The notes under the pieces are model-generated. The model ran no database searches and was not told the DNA's origin. It saw only the letters and a list, made by a program, of their open reading frames with translations. From Rhynchonema sp. JSB1_4 (Eukaryota > Nematoda > Chromadorea > Monhysterida > Xyalidae), in contig JASAMV010003527.1 of assembly GCA_030248065.1 (NCBI GenBank), positions 1-64,000 on the forward strand: a stretch of 64,000 nucleotides of DNA, written 5' to 3'. Below, piece after piece: positions 34,768 through 45,868 of this stretch. Position numbers and translations under genes: made by a program. Each line of letters opens with the position of its first letter. The first letter of the stretch is position 1.

Positions 34768-35408
34768 ACAAGAAGAAAAATGCCTGCTGTCGCGCGGCAA
34801 GAATCAGGATATGGTTCTCGGTATCATGCTGGTCGCATATAAAACACCTATACAAGATTGTTTACTCCCCAAAGTAAAAAGATATCAGTGGTTACGCACA
34901 GGAACAAAAGGCGACTAAAAACATCACCGAAACAGAAGAAAAGCTTATTTGCCAAAAAAGAGCAGGATTTAGAAAGAGGCATTGCATTCCTTTTTAAAAG
35001 TGAAGTAAAAACGCCACAAAGGAACCATATTGCGGCCAATAGCGCAATGAGGCGACGACGGCAAGCTGTCACAGGTTCGATTCGTACTAGTAACGGCATA
35101 AAGAGTGGGTAAAACGATTATGCGTTGGCCGCAATATGGTTCCTTGATGGCGTATCGCTTTTTAATTCACTTTTCGAAAGGAATGCAATGCCTCTTTCTA
35201 AATCCTGCTCATTTTTTGGCAAATAAGCTTTTCTTCTGTTTCGGTGATGTTTTTAGTCGCCTTTTGCTCCTGTGCGTAACCACTGATATCTTTTTACTTT
35301 GGGGAGTAAACAATCTTGTATAGGTGTTTTATATGCGACCAGCATGATACCGAGAACCATATCCTGATTCTTGCCGCGCGACAGCAGGCATTTTTCTTCT
35401 TGTATTTT
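34768..35408. repeat. Long near-perfect inverted repeat (arms about 300 bp, spacer about 40 bp)
   Basis: The left arm, from tacaagaagaaaaatgcctg through the cgactaaaaacatcaccgaa region to ggaaccatattgcggccaa, is matched almost base for base in reverse complement from ttggccgcaatatggttcc to caggcatttttcttcttgta. Only a few indels occur near the centre. Transcription would give a long hairpin RNA. Confidence 0.85.
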
Positions 35409-35639
35409 TGTTTTATATCGAGTAAGCGCATTTTCTCATTCGGTGGACGGAAGATACATATGATCACACTGATAATTCGTTCACTATGCAAAGGAATTCA
35501 CTATGTAGAGGTTCACCTTGTGATGGTTTTACTGTATTCATGTTACTGTTTCACACCTCAATCAAGTCAGAGCTAAAAAAGCGATGTCACCATCGGTTCC
35601 CCGACCCCAGAAACATAAACAGCTGACACATTACTGGAG

Positions 35640-36765
35640 ATCAGATCACTATTACACTATTTATTCGCATTAATCGATACTGAGTTCCGGTTCTAGTTCC
35701 GGTTCTGGCTCCGAAAAGTTCCAGATTTAAAAACCAATGCCACCGTTGGGTTTCTCGACCCCGAAAACCTATATACCGCACGCACTGTCGTTATGATCAG
35801 GCCAGTATTGTGCGACTTGTTTGCATGGATAAATACTGAGTTCCGGTTCCAGTTCCGGTTCTGGCTCCGAAGAGCTTCGGATTGAAAAGCCAATGTCACC
35901 ATTTGATTTCTCGACCCCGAAAACCTATATACCGCACGCACTGTCTTTATGATCAGACCGGTATTGTGCGACTTTTTGCTTGATAAATACTGAGTTCCGG
36001 TTCCAGTTCCGCTTCTGGCTCCGAAGAGCTCCGGATTCAAAAACCAATGTCACCATTAGATTTCTCGACCCTGAAAACCCGTGTTCCGCACCCACTGGCT
36101 TCATCATCAGAGGAGTATTGTGCGACTTAATTGCTGTGCTAAATACTGGGTTCCGGTTCCAGTTCCGGTTCTGGCTCCGAAGAGCTCCGGATTCAAAAGC
36201 CGATGTCACCATTAGATTTCTCGACCCCGAAAAACCTATATACCGCACGCACTGTCTTTATGATCAGACCAGTATTGTGCGACTTATTTGCATGGCTAAA
36301 TATTGAGTTCCGATTCCAGTTCCGGTTCTGGCTCCGAAGAGCTTCGGATTGAAAAGCCAATGTCACCATTAGATTTCTCGACCCCGAAAACCTATATGCC
36401 GCAGAGAACTTTGAAAAATTCAAGATTAATTACAATCGAATTTAAATTTTTTTCTTACCTTACGCACTGTCTTTATGATCAGACCAGTATTGTGCGACTT
36501 ATTGCATGGATAAGTACTGAGTTCCAGTTCCAGTTCAGGTTCTGGCTCCGGAGAGCTCCGGATTCAAAAACCAATGCCTCCATCAGATTTCTCGTCCCCG
36601 AAAACCTGTGTTCCGCACCCACTGCCTTTACGATCAGACCATTATTGTGTGACTTATTTGCATGGATAAGTACTGGGTTCCGGTTCCAGTTCCGGTTCTA
36701 GCTCCGAAAAGTACTGGATCCAAAAACCAATGTCACCACCGAGTTTCTCGACCTTCAAAACCCCC
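35640..36765. repeat. Tandem repeat, about 155-bp period, about 7 copies
   Basis: The phrase tactgagttccggttccagt followed by tctggctccgaagagc recurs at about 35682, 35835, 35990, 36145, 36301, 36515 and 36671. Spacing is 153-156 bp except for one interval enlarged by a 58-bp insertion. Units also share ttctcgaccccgaaaacc and gatcagacc-gtattgtgcga. Confidence 0.85.
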
Positions 36766-37328
36766 GTTACCGCGGCAGATTTCTCGTCCGATGCATCCCT
36801 GAGTTTTGAACGAACATTTTGCCGGAAAAAAAAGAAAGAAAGAAAGAAGAAGAACGTTTTTGCACTTTTTGAGAGGCGTTGGGTACCGTAACTCCACGAC
36901 GCCGGTACCGATCAACGTCAAATTTTGAATGCAGATGTAGGGTGGCCCAAGGCACCTTGTGCTTACATATTGAAACCATCGGTGGTTTGTTGTGGAATTA
37001 CTGGCCAGTGAAATTTTTTTCTGCCGGCACTAACTCCGGACAACCATATGGGACATGCGCTACCGCGCATGCCCCGATATGATGTCACTCGCGATTAAAA
37101 TGAACAGATGTGCTAGATAAATGAAGTTGGTTGCGCCCGTTTGGGGAAGCAGAAAATTCTATGAGACATTATGATGACAGGCATGCACAGGTCTGCTGAA
37201 CTTACGCACCACAAAAAACAGGTCTGTGATGCTCGCGAAAGGTGATGTGGATGATTGGGTAGCATAGTCTGGTTAAAATGCCAGTGTGAAGCCCACGTTC
37301 AACAAACCACCTACCAACAGTCTCACAT

Positions 37329-37496
37329 ACAGTACCAGCTGCAATTCTAGGCGATCCTGAGGCGGCGCAGGCTCAGCCTGCAGGCGCCTGCATGCTGGCC
37401 TGCACAGTTAAGAATGGAAACCAGCGGAGCCTGCAGGCTCCTGCAGGCTGAGCCTGCGCCGTCTCAGGATCGCCTAGAATTTCAACTGGTACTGTA
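37329..37496. mobile_element. 168-bp palindromic MITE
   Basis: The left arm acagtaccagctgcaattct, then aggcgatcctgag, and the right arm ctcaggatcgcctagaattt, then ggtactgt, are inverted. The centre is made of cctgcagg/gcctgca repeats. Confidence 0.8.
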
Positions 37497-37499
37497 TGT

Positions 37500-40400
37500 A
37501 GTGACTGTCTAAGTCTAATTATCCAATTAGATCTGTCACGAAACTTGGCACCATGCGGGAAATGAGGCTACAAAAGTGCAGATCATGTTGACTTTGGGGT
37601 CAATGTCACATTTTGAAATAGATTTGGGTTTATTTTTCACACAAAAATGGATTGGGTTCGCTCAGACTAGATCTTGTTTGTCAAATAATCGGGGTAACCT
37701 CAAGTGCACCAAACTATAGTGTGATATACTGTATATTCAACGTTAGACAACACTGGGGAAAAAGCAACCGTAAATTTTTAGGATGCGCTCATATCAAAAG
37801 TTAGGGCCACACAAGCAACTAGACTGAAATTTTACTGTTTTTGTACTTGCATGGTTTCAGAAGTCACAAGGTCGTGCGTGATAATAAAACAACAAGACCA
37901 ATGCTTCCACAAAATTTGTTTGGCGTTTCAGGTAACTTTGAACTTAAAAAATTTTCATTTACACAGGTAAAAAAATTGGTGCCCAAAACTCTTGAAAAGG
38001 GTCCGATCACCAACATTTTTAACATGATTCGATTGACCAAAAAACTTTCTCTGGCAAGCAGAAGCAGTCAACAACACTGAAAAACAGTCAACCGTTTAAT
38101 ATTCTGTTTATTTATTTTTAATTTCGCCACAATTTACATTCGGTCGGATGGGTAATGGTAATGTGTTTGAGGTTTGCGAATAAAACTTTATGAAAAAATT
38201 TGCTACCTGTGGCTATGTGCGTACGCACAAGACTTGAAGAGGATGTGTGTGGGTCGGGTGCACACACCGATGTATACTGTAGTATATTTTAAACGTTATA
38301 GATTTCGAATTAAGCACCAATTTCAAAAAAATTGGTAGTCTGGCGAGTTGGTCAATTAGCACTTTTTTGCACTTTTATACGGCATGAACAAGATAAAACT
38401 GCGAAAAGTAACGCATTCCCATTGAAAATGAGAAAAGCGCTGTAGCCTATCTGAAAGAGCTTTCAAAAACTCGGCTCAGATACTGTATACCAAACTTCTC
38501 TTAAGCAACCATCAATAATGACTTTTTTCACGCGGGCCCTGGGTGTCGTAAAAAACAGATTTTTTTGGGCATTTAACCAACCCCTGGTTTTTCTAAGGAA
38601 AGTACGATTTTCGGAATTTGAGGCTACACATGATTACTACACTCACACAAGATATACATGTTACCATTAAAATCTCAAGGTAGTCAATTTCAAGCGCAGG
38701 GACCAGGTACCGGGCTGACATGAGGCATTTATGTGTATAGTGAAACCTCCACATAGTGAACCTCAACATAGTGAATCCCCCTGTATGGTGAATGAATGAT
38801 CAGTCCCCAAATGGATATTAATATGCTTCCAAGCGCTGCTCTACATACATACTAAGTGAATATTCTTCATAATGAACGAACAAAATAGTCGGGTCCCGTT
38901 CTGTTCACTATGTAGAGGTTTGACCGTAATTTATGTTTCAAATCATGCTCATCATAAATTGAAACTGTAAGTAATTGTTTGACGTTGATATAGGTTCACT
39001 TCGGGTTGGTAGGTACATACATACTTGTGCATAGGACTATACCTACAGTGCCGGTCACATAAAGGCCTGCAGAAACAAATGGTTCCGTTCAAGCGGAATC
39101 GAATCGCCCAACTTGCAAACTGCAAGTACGAAATGAAAACAGGATGTGCCAAGTGATGATACTGTTAGCAAGTTTTCTGACCATCATAATTTCAAATGTG
39201 CGCCTTATTGAGCTAAACGGTCGGGATAGTTTGCTTAAAGGACAAATGTGCAGTAAAATGAAAGATTCCCTTGCAAGTTCAGGTTCAAAGTTGATAGCAG
39301 AATTCACCTTTGTGCGCAGCAAAAAAAACAGACCAGCAAGTAGCCAGCCGGCAGAAAATTGCAGCTTGTAATTCACGAAACATAATGACTTGCGCGCCAG
39401 AAAACCTTCAAATAAAACGCCAAAATATCAATTCTCAATCAGAGAACAAGCAGTGCTACCATGTGGCTTGTGAACAAGTGTTCCTACGGGTTTCTTGTAT
39501 AACTAGAACACGGAACTGAAACTAAATTCAGAACCAGTTGATGCAAGACCGAGAAAATTACGCAAACAGCTTACATCAAAAATTTTTTATTTTTGTGAAT
39601 TTTTAACTTCAAACAGGTTTCTGCACGGTAGGAAGGTGCATCTTTGCCATTGCGATAGGCAAACATCAGAGAACTGCACTTGCCACGGTGCCTAAATAGG
39701 CATCACGCCGTTAAACGTTGCAGCACCTATCGTTATTAGATATTGGAGTATGAAATAACACAGTTTTTTTGCACTTGGTAAAAGCTTTACTGTCTCCGAC
39801 TTTGATGCCGACAATGTGGTAACTAAGGAGCGGTGTTGCAGTTTGTGAATGAGAAAACAAAAAAAGTCTATTTATAACTCATGAGTTGAAAAAGTACTGT
39901 AGAACTGAACCGATTTCACAAAATGCGAGCATTGGCCATGATCGGTTGTCTTTTAAACCATTTTAGATTCCTTAATATATTTTGACATCTTGGTACCAGC
40001 GCTGTGTCGCAGACTACAAAGAAACACAAGTGTGTTTGTGATGTCACACTTATTTTTGAAATGACATTATACCCCAAAGCGTCCGGTTGATATGGGGCAC
40101 TAGTAAATGTCATGCGACCCTTAATCAATTGCTTGCAGCCTGAGTTGGGCATCCATTAGGGTCAGATTCAGGACAGAACCAAATGTGAGCTCAATCCAGA
40201 TTTAGAAACTCAGTTAAGGCCAAGCAAAAGCAAAACAATAGTCGCTCGACCACCACGGGGTCACGAGCTGCAGCAGTGCCCGTGATAAGGAATCAATCTG
40301 TGCGCAACACTTTTCTGACAGTTGGGCAGGTTAGAATATGACATATTACTTGCTGCACACACACCCCGTAGTCTGTGCGGTGATTATAGGGGTGACGTCA

Positions 40401-42650
40401 CACGAACAATTGTTACTGCAGCACACAAGCGTAGGGTTGTAACGGTAAGGGGATTGTTGTGTGCGTACGGACTTTGTACGGTCTTCGTTGTCGAGTCCCG
40501 AAATTGGTGAAAGATTCGTGATAGAACACCGTTTGTTCGACATCCTATGTACTACCCAAGATGGGGAACTCCACCCTTGCTGGATGGGCATCAGTGCTCA
40601 AGGACGAATAAAAGAAGGGTATGGGTCTGAAGGACTGCTGCAGTCCGCTACTCATCTGAAACTTGATATCCACTGTAATTTACTATTCGCAATCACGAAT
40701 AATTTGGTGAAACTTCATTCAGCGTATCGGCTGTCAAATGCCAATTTCACATCATTTCTGTGTCTAAATCACCAAATCAGAGATGTGCTGGTTTCGGCCG
40801 TGCAAATGCAGGACCAAGACCGTACAAGATCAAAATATCCTGAGTAACGGCGCAGTGGCGGTAGTGCACAAAGTGTGGACGTGTGTGTACATATATGTGT
40901 AAATAGTGCACTATCATACGGATAGGCGCACCACCTGGGTCTACCTGCGTACGCCAAATCTTGGTTTCCGATAGAAGATGAACAACGAAGCCGGCAAAAA
41001 ATCGGAACCAGAAATGAACCTTTTTGCATTTCCCCAACTAATGACCTATTGGTGACGTAGCCAGTGCAGACGCCCCCAACACACGCGGGATAGTGATAAT
41101 AAGACTATAAAGTACCGTATAGCAATGTCACGTTGCATATACCCAGGTGGAGTATTGGTGTTTTGTGCCCAAAAATGAACAACAAGGTGTACCCAGACTG
41201 CAGCTCGCCGCAGTTCCGTACTAAAGTTGTTGAAAGTGTCCTTTTTTGGGTTAAGCGGATCAGCGGTGTTTTATAGTGTGAGTGTGGGAATTCCAGGCGT
41301 TTCCGGGCAGAAGAGTAAAAAAGCACTCGAAGCCGTTTGAAATGGAAACCATTTTTAGATTTTAAACCAAACCAGCACAATGCTTTGGTGACGACATGCA
41401 CACACCTGCCCAAATGTATTATACATATGTGCCATCCAGTTCTATTTGCTCAGCTGCGATTCTCATCATTCGAATGAAAACTAAAAATAGCATCGCGCGT
41501 GTATTTGCACGGAACGATTGCGTCAATACATGTATAGTTATTAACATCAAACACTGTGAGTGTCGGCAAGTCAAGAAATTGTAAAACTCCAAACATTTTC
41601 GTATTACCTTTCATCCCGTTTCAATAGCGAGAACGGTGATAAAACGACATTGATACCTTCGTGAAACTGTTGACAGCCAACGCTATTATCAGTAGACTAT
41701 CTGTTGGTAAGCAGGTCATTAATTACGCTTTGTGAAACATAAAATAATGAGGAAGTACATACAACAGATGCAGCAGACATTCTCATACACACAAAGTTTG
41801 CTTGCAACTTCCCGACGGTCTCGATAACATTAATTACCAAATACCGCACCACATGTATGTGTACTTATAGCACCTTGATCTCAGCGCTGCGGATGAGAAA
41901 ACTTGCGCCTACAGCTACAGTTGAATGTTTCATGCTGGTAAATAACAAAACAGGCACATTGTACCACCCGCAGAAAACAAGCTTCAAGCGAAAAGCGCCT
42001 GGACCCGTATGTGCACGCAAGAGCGTAAGCTACACAACCAGCTGCATAGCTAGCCAGCATGCATTGGAAAGACGTACCTAGCAGGCAGCGCTCAAGCTCT
42101 GCTATCAAGTCTGGTACCCACCATGGATGTACCTAGTACACATACTGTACGTACACCCCACGCACTGCCCATCTGCGTGTGCATGTGTGTGTGTGTGCAG
42201 TTGGGTTGATTGCATAGAAGCTGGTGCAGTCGCTGGTAAACTAGAGTCGGTTTCCCCATGGCTGCTTTTCCAACAGTAGTGCTGCGCCACAGGGATGAGA
42301 TCAGCACCCAAGTTCAAAACTCTGCAGGTGATTTTCATGAGCTGAGTGCTGTGTGCAAAACTTGATCAGATTGTAGGGCGTTGTTTTGCTCAGAGGACTC
42401 TGATCTAACAAGGTACACGTGGAGTATGATTCACAGTCACTTAAACTAATGGGTATGTGCCGTGACGTGATCATTATACAATACCACCAGCCAGGAACAA
42501 AGTTATAAATTATTCATGGAAAAAACAAAAATCAAGTCAACATGTTTTAGCTGACACGAGGTATTCTTATTTTGTCTGGAAGGCTTTGATGCTGCTCTAG
42601 ATTCGAATGTATGTAATACGAATAAGGCTGTCAAATGACAAAACTTCGTG
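37500..42650. other. Gene-poor stretch
   Basis: Only short frames are present, with no splice-linked coding run I can support. It contains one pogo-like MITE (38736-38928). Confidence 0.4.
38736..38928. mobile_element. Pogo/Tigger-like MITE
   Basis: The left end tatagtgaaacctccacata and the right end ctatgtagaggtttgaccgt are imperfect inverted repeats, with cccgttctgttcac inside. Ends of this kind (CAGT-x-AAACCTC-x-ATA) are typical of pogo-group Tc1/mariner elements. A fragment of the same terminus is at about 35485-35515. Confidence 0.55.
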
Positions 42651-42656
42651 GGTTGA

Positions 42657-43255
42657 GTGTCGTCATTTTTTGTTCAGCTCTTGGAATTCAAAGATATACC
42701 GACTTGCCATATACCATACTACGCCAAAAATATAATTGTCGCTTGGATCCCGGCACATGTTGGAATTGAGGCAAACGCAAAAGCAGACAAGCTGGCCAAA
42801 TCTGCCACATCATTTAACCACACTGTAATTCCAATGACCTACAACTGTGCCAAAAATGCAATCAAAAACACCATTAAAAAGAAATGGGAAAAAGACCGGA
42901 AACACAAATATGAAAACTTATTACATTTCAAGATCACTAACGGGATTCCACCGAACAAGAACCTGATAAACCAATTACGAAGAAACGTCCAAGTCACTGT
43001 ACAACAACTGCGCACAGGACACGGCCATTATTGGCTAGCTATCGCTATAGAATAGGCCAAAAACCCAACGACGAGTGTGCTCACTGTAGCATGCACGCTG
43101 CTGAGGGTGTCGATCACTTTCTGTTACGCTGCCCGGCCTACGCCACTTTCAGGGATCAGGTGTGGGGTAGAGGTGGTGGCCCTCTGACCTTGGGTGGAGT
43201 GTTTGCTGATGTGACCAAGCTGTGTACTTTCTTGCATCATTCGGGACGTTTATGA
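42657..43255 (+). pseudogene. Non-LTR retrotransposon 3' fragment (RNase H and Cys tail), frameshifted
   Basis: The first frame contains IIVAWIPAHVGIEANAKADK, the C-terminal RNase H motif of I/Jockey-type non-LTR elements. It then runs through a Lys-rich segment to QLRTGHGHY. There the reading switches frame and continues as ASYRYRIGQKPNDECAHCS, then VDHFLLRCPAYATFRDQVWG, the usual Cys/His tail after RNase H. The element is 5'-truncated, has lost its reverse transcriptase and carries at least one frameshift. An A-rich tract follows at about 43320. Confidence 0.8.
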
Positions 43256-43675
43256 TGATATGCATTATTCATACACGTCTCAGCCTTATGTAGTCACAAA
43301 TGACTGATGGTTCCAGTAAATTAAAAAAAATACACCAGGAACACTCGAGTAAAAATTCAACAATGATGAGAGAGTACTGCAACAGTGCTGGAAGCTATGG
43401 AAAGTGAAAAGTTTACAGTATGTAGAAAATGGAATTTTTCCACGAAAACCCGTCTCATTCGTTCTTACGTCATCAGTATAGATTAATCGCTGTAACTAGA
43501 ATACAATTGAAGCAACAATATAAAATAATATAATAAGTGATAATACTATATATAGAAACTCAGTCAGTAATAAACACAATCACTAGAAATCGAACCTCGA
43601 ATGTTCTTGGGCAGCGGCCAGATTGAAAACGGTAAAATTGATGTTGAATCTAAAACGTCAAGGCAATCTTTGAAC

Positions 43676-45118
43676 TACAGTGGCGGCCATAAGTGATTGG
43701 ACTCGCATGTTGCTGAAATGTAAATGCCTGTAGTTGCAAGCAGGCAGCAGTGAGTGTGTTGTGTTTTGTCTGTTGGCTAGCCATATGCCTGCATTGCTCA
43801 CGTGTGAGCATGATTTGCTTTCAGCTGGCCGAGATTTGGGCCGGCCAAAAGTGATTGGACTTTTTCAGTAGCTTTTTGTGTTTGGTCGTTTTGATGGTTT
43901 TTAGAGGGAAATATGGTACCTATGAAGCAAATCGAGGTCCTCTTTTCATTTGTGGAAGGTTTCCAGCCTTTCGGATGCGTGGTGGTGGAGGAGTGCCTGA
44001 TCGGCGGAGGAGCAATGGCTAAAGTGCCGGTGCACTCTCTGGTCGATCATAAATTGGTTGTAGTGCAACGAATAATCGCACATTCTCATCCATACTTGTC
44101 TGGAACGTGCTAAATACACGTGTGTGTTACATTCTGACACTTTGGTACTTGTGGGTTACATTTCCCCGATTCGTGATTCACATGGTCGGTGTCGGGGATA
44201 CCGGCGGATTTTGTGTTCGTCTTCGGCTCAAGAGTGCATAGGTGGGGGTGGCTATCTAACCCTGTAGTTAGACTGATAACTGCACCAGCTCAAGTTTCTC
44301 AAACGGCAAGAACCGAGTGAAACCACTCATTCAAGAAATACAGACGGGTGGAAAAAATATAGCTAATTTTTGGGCATAATTCAGTAGTTAAGACGGACAG
44401 CTAAATTTGGGTCCTCTTTAGTTTCTGTGGCAGGGACCCAATGCCGGTTTTTGTCAGTTTCAAAACATTATGACATATTTGCCTGTATATTTACTCAATT
44501 TGGAGTTGTCTGGCTACCAACTCCACTCAGCTATCACCAAATCTACAATCCACCGACAAATCAGTCGGTGACAGGGAATAATCGAGGACACTGTCGTTGC
44601 TCATTAATCCACTGAAGCTTACAATTTATGTTGATTTGTACTTTGTCATGTGAGTTAAACTGGAAACAAACCAATATCAGCACAGATATAACGCTCTGCG
44701 GCTGACTTGTGATCCATTAAAGAGCACACGTGCACTTTAGCCGTTGCTCCTCCGCCGATCAGCCACTCCTCCACCACCACTCATCCGAAAGGCTGGAAAC
44801 CTTCCACAAATGAAAAGAGGACCTCGATTTGCTTCATAGGTACCATATCTCCCTCTAAAAACCATCAAAACGACCAAACACACAAGCAATTGAAAAAGTC
44901 CAATCACTTTTGGCCGGCCCAAATCTCGGCCAGCTGAAAGCAAATCATGCTCACACGTGAGCAATGCAGGCATATGGCTTGTTATGTGGTATAATTAATT
45001 AGTGATGTCATACCTAGCCTGCAGACAAAACACGACACACTCACTGCTGTCTGCTTGCAACTACAGGCATTTACATTTCAGCAACATGAGAGTCCAATCA
45101 CTTATGGCCGCCACTGTA
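43676..45118. mobile_element. Tc1-like fold-back element with long inverted arms
   Basis: The termini tacagtggcggccataagtg and cacttatggccgccactgta are perfect inverted repeats bounded by TA. The arms stay complementary for about 360 bp (43676-44035 against 44738-45118), apart from a short insertion in the right arm. The central 700 bp has no transposase ORF. CAGTGGC ends and TA flanks point to the Tc1/mariner superfamily. Confidence 0.85.
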
Positions 45119-45119
45119 T

Positions 45120-45400
45120 GTATTGGTTGCACAATGACTATATAAGAACTCATCAAAATCAATCCTGATTTTCACGTTCAGTCACTCTTCACCACTGTGC
45201 TATTTGTGATTCTCACAAAACATTTTCAGCTGAAAATAATCTAGCAGATCAACCACGTTGCCGCATGTCTGAAACATTCTCTTTACTACATGCTTTGTGT
45301 GCGATCACGCAACGCAACGTCATTGCCCCGTCACTTTCCCTCTTTACGATTCAGGAAAAAAATTTGACCAATTCTTATAAAGTCATTGTGCGACCAATAC
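45120..45400. mobile_element. 281-bp MITE, family 1, copy 2
   Basis: Same length, orientation and ends as 5154-5434. It lies immediately after the fold-back element. Confidence 0.85.
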
Positions 45401-45868
45401 CAAATAAATAATCTGCAGGCCCCAGTGTGTATATGTGGGCAGGATAACAAGTGCATTGAAGCGTACAACAGTCCATCAAGTTATGGTGACATAATCAGGC
45501 ACTGTGATTTCTGATCACCATAAAGAATGTTGATTGCAGTGAACCCTATGGCGAACAGGACAGGAGTTTTTTGGTTTGTTTTGTTTGTGTTTTGGGAACT
45601 ATTTAGGTCACTACAAGAATACTCACCAGGTAGAGCACCGCTTGCATTGGGAGAATTTGGCCCATTTGGGGACTGATCATTCGTTCATTAGGCAGAGGGA
45701 TTTACTATGTGCATATACGTACAGAACGATCATTAAACGGATAACGGCTAATTCTGAACCAAAACATCGTTCAGGACAAACTAGATTCGCTATTATAGGT
45801 TTTCACGTGTTGACGGTACACTGCACAACTCCATCACTGTTGGGTTTCCTACATTATAAAATATCAAA

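Noticed and set aside
35693..36701. Several 100-130 codon frames rich in RNRNWNRNS or FQFQFRF
   Set aside because: Produced by the 155-bp tandem repeat and its 6-bp internal period.
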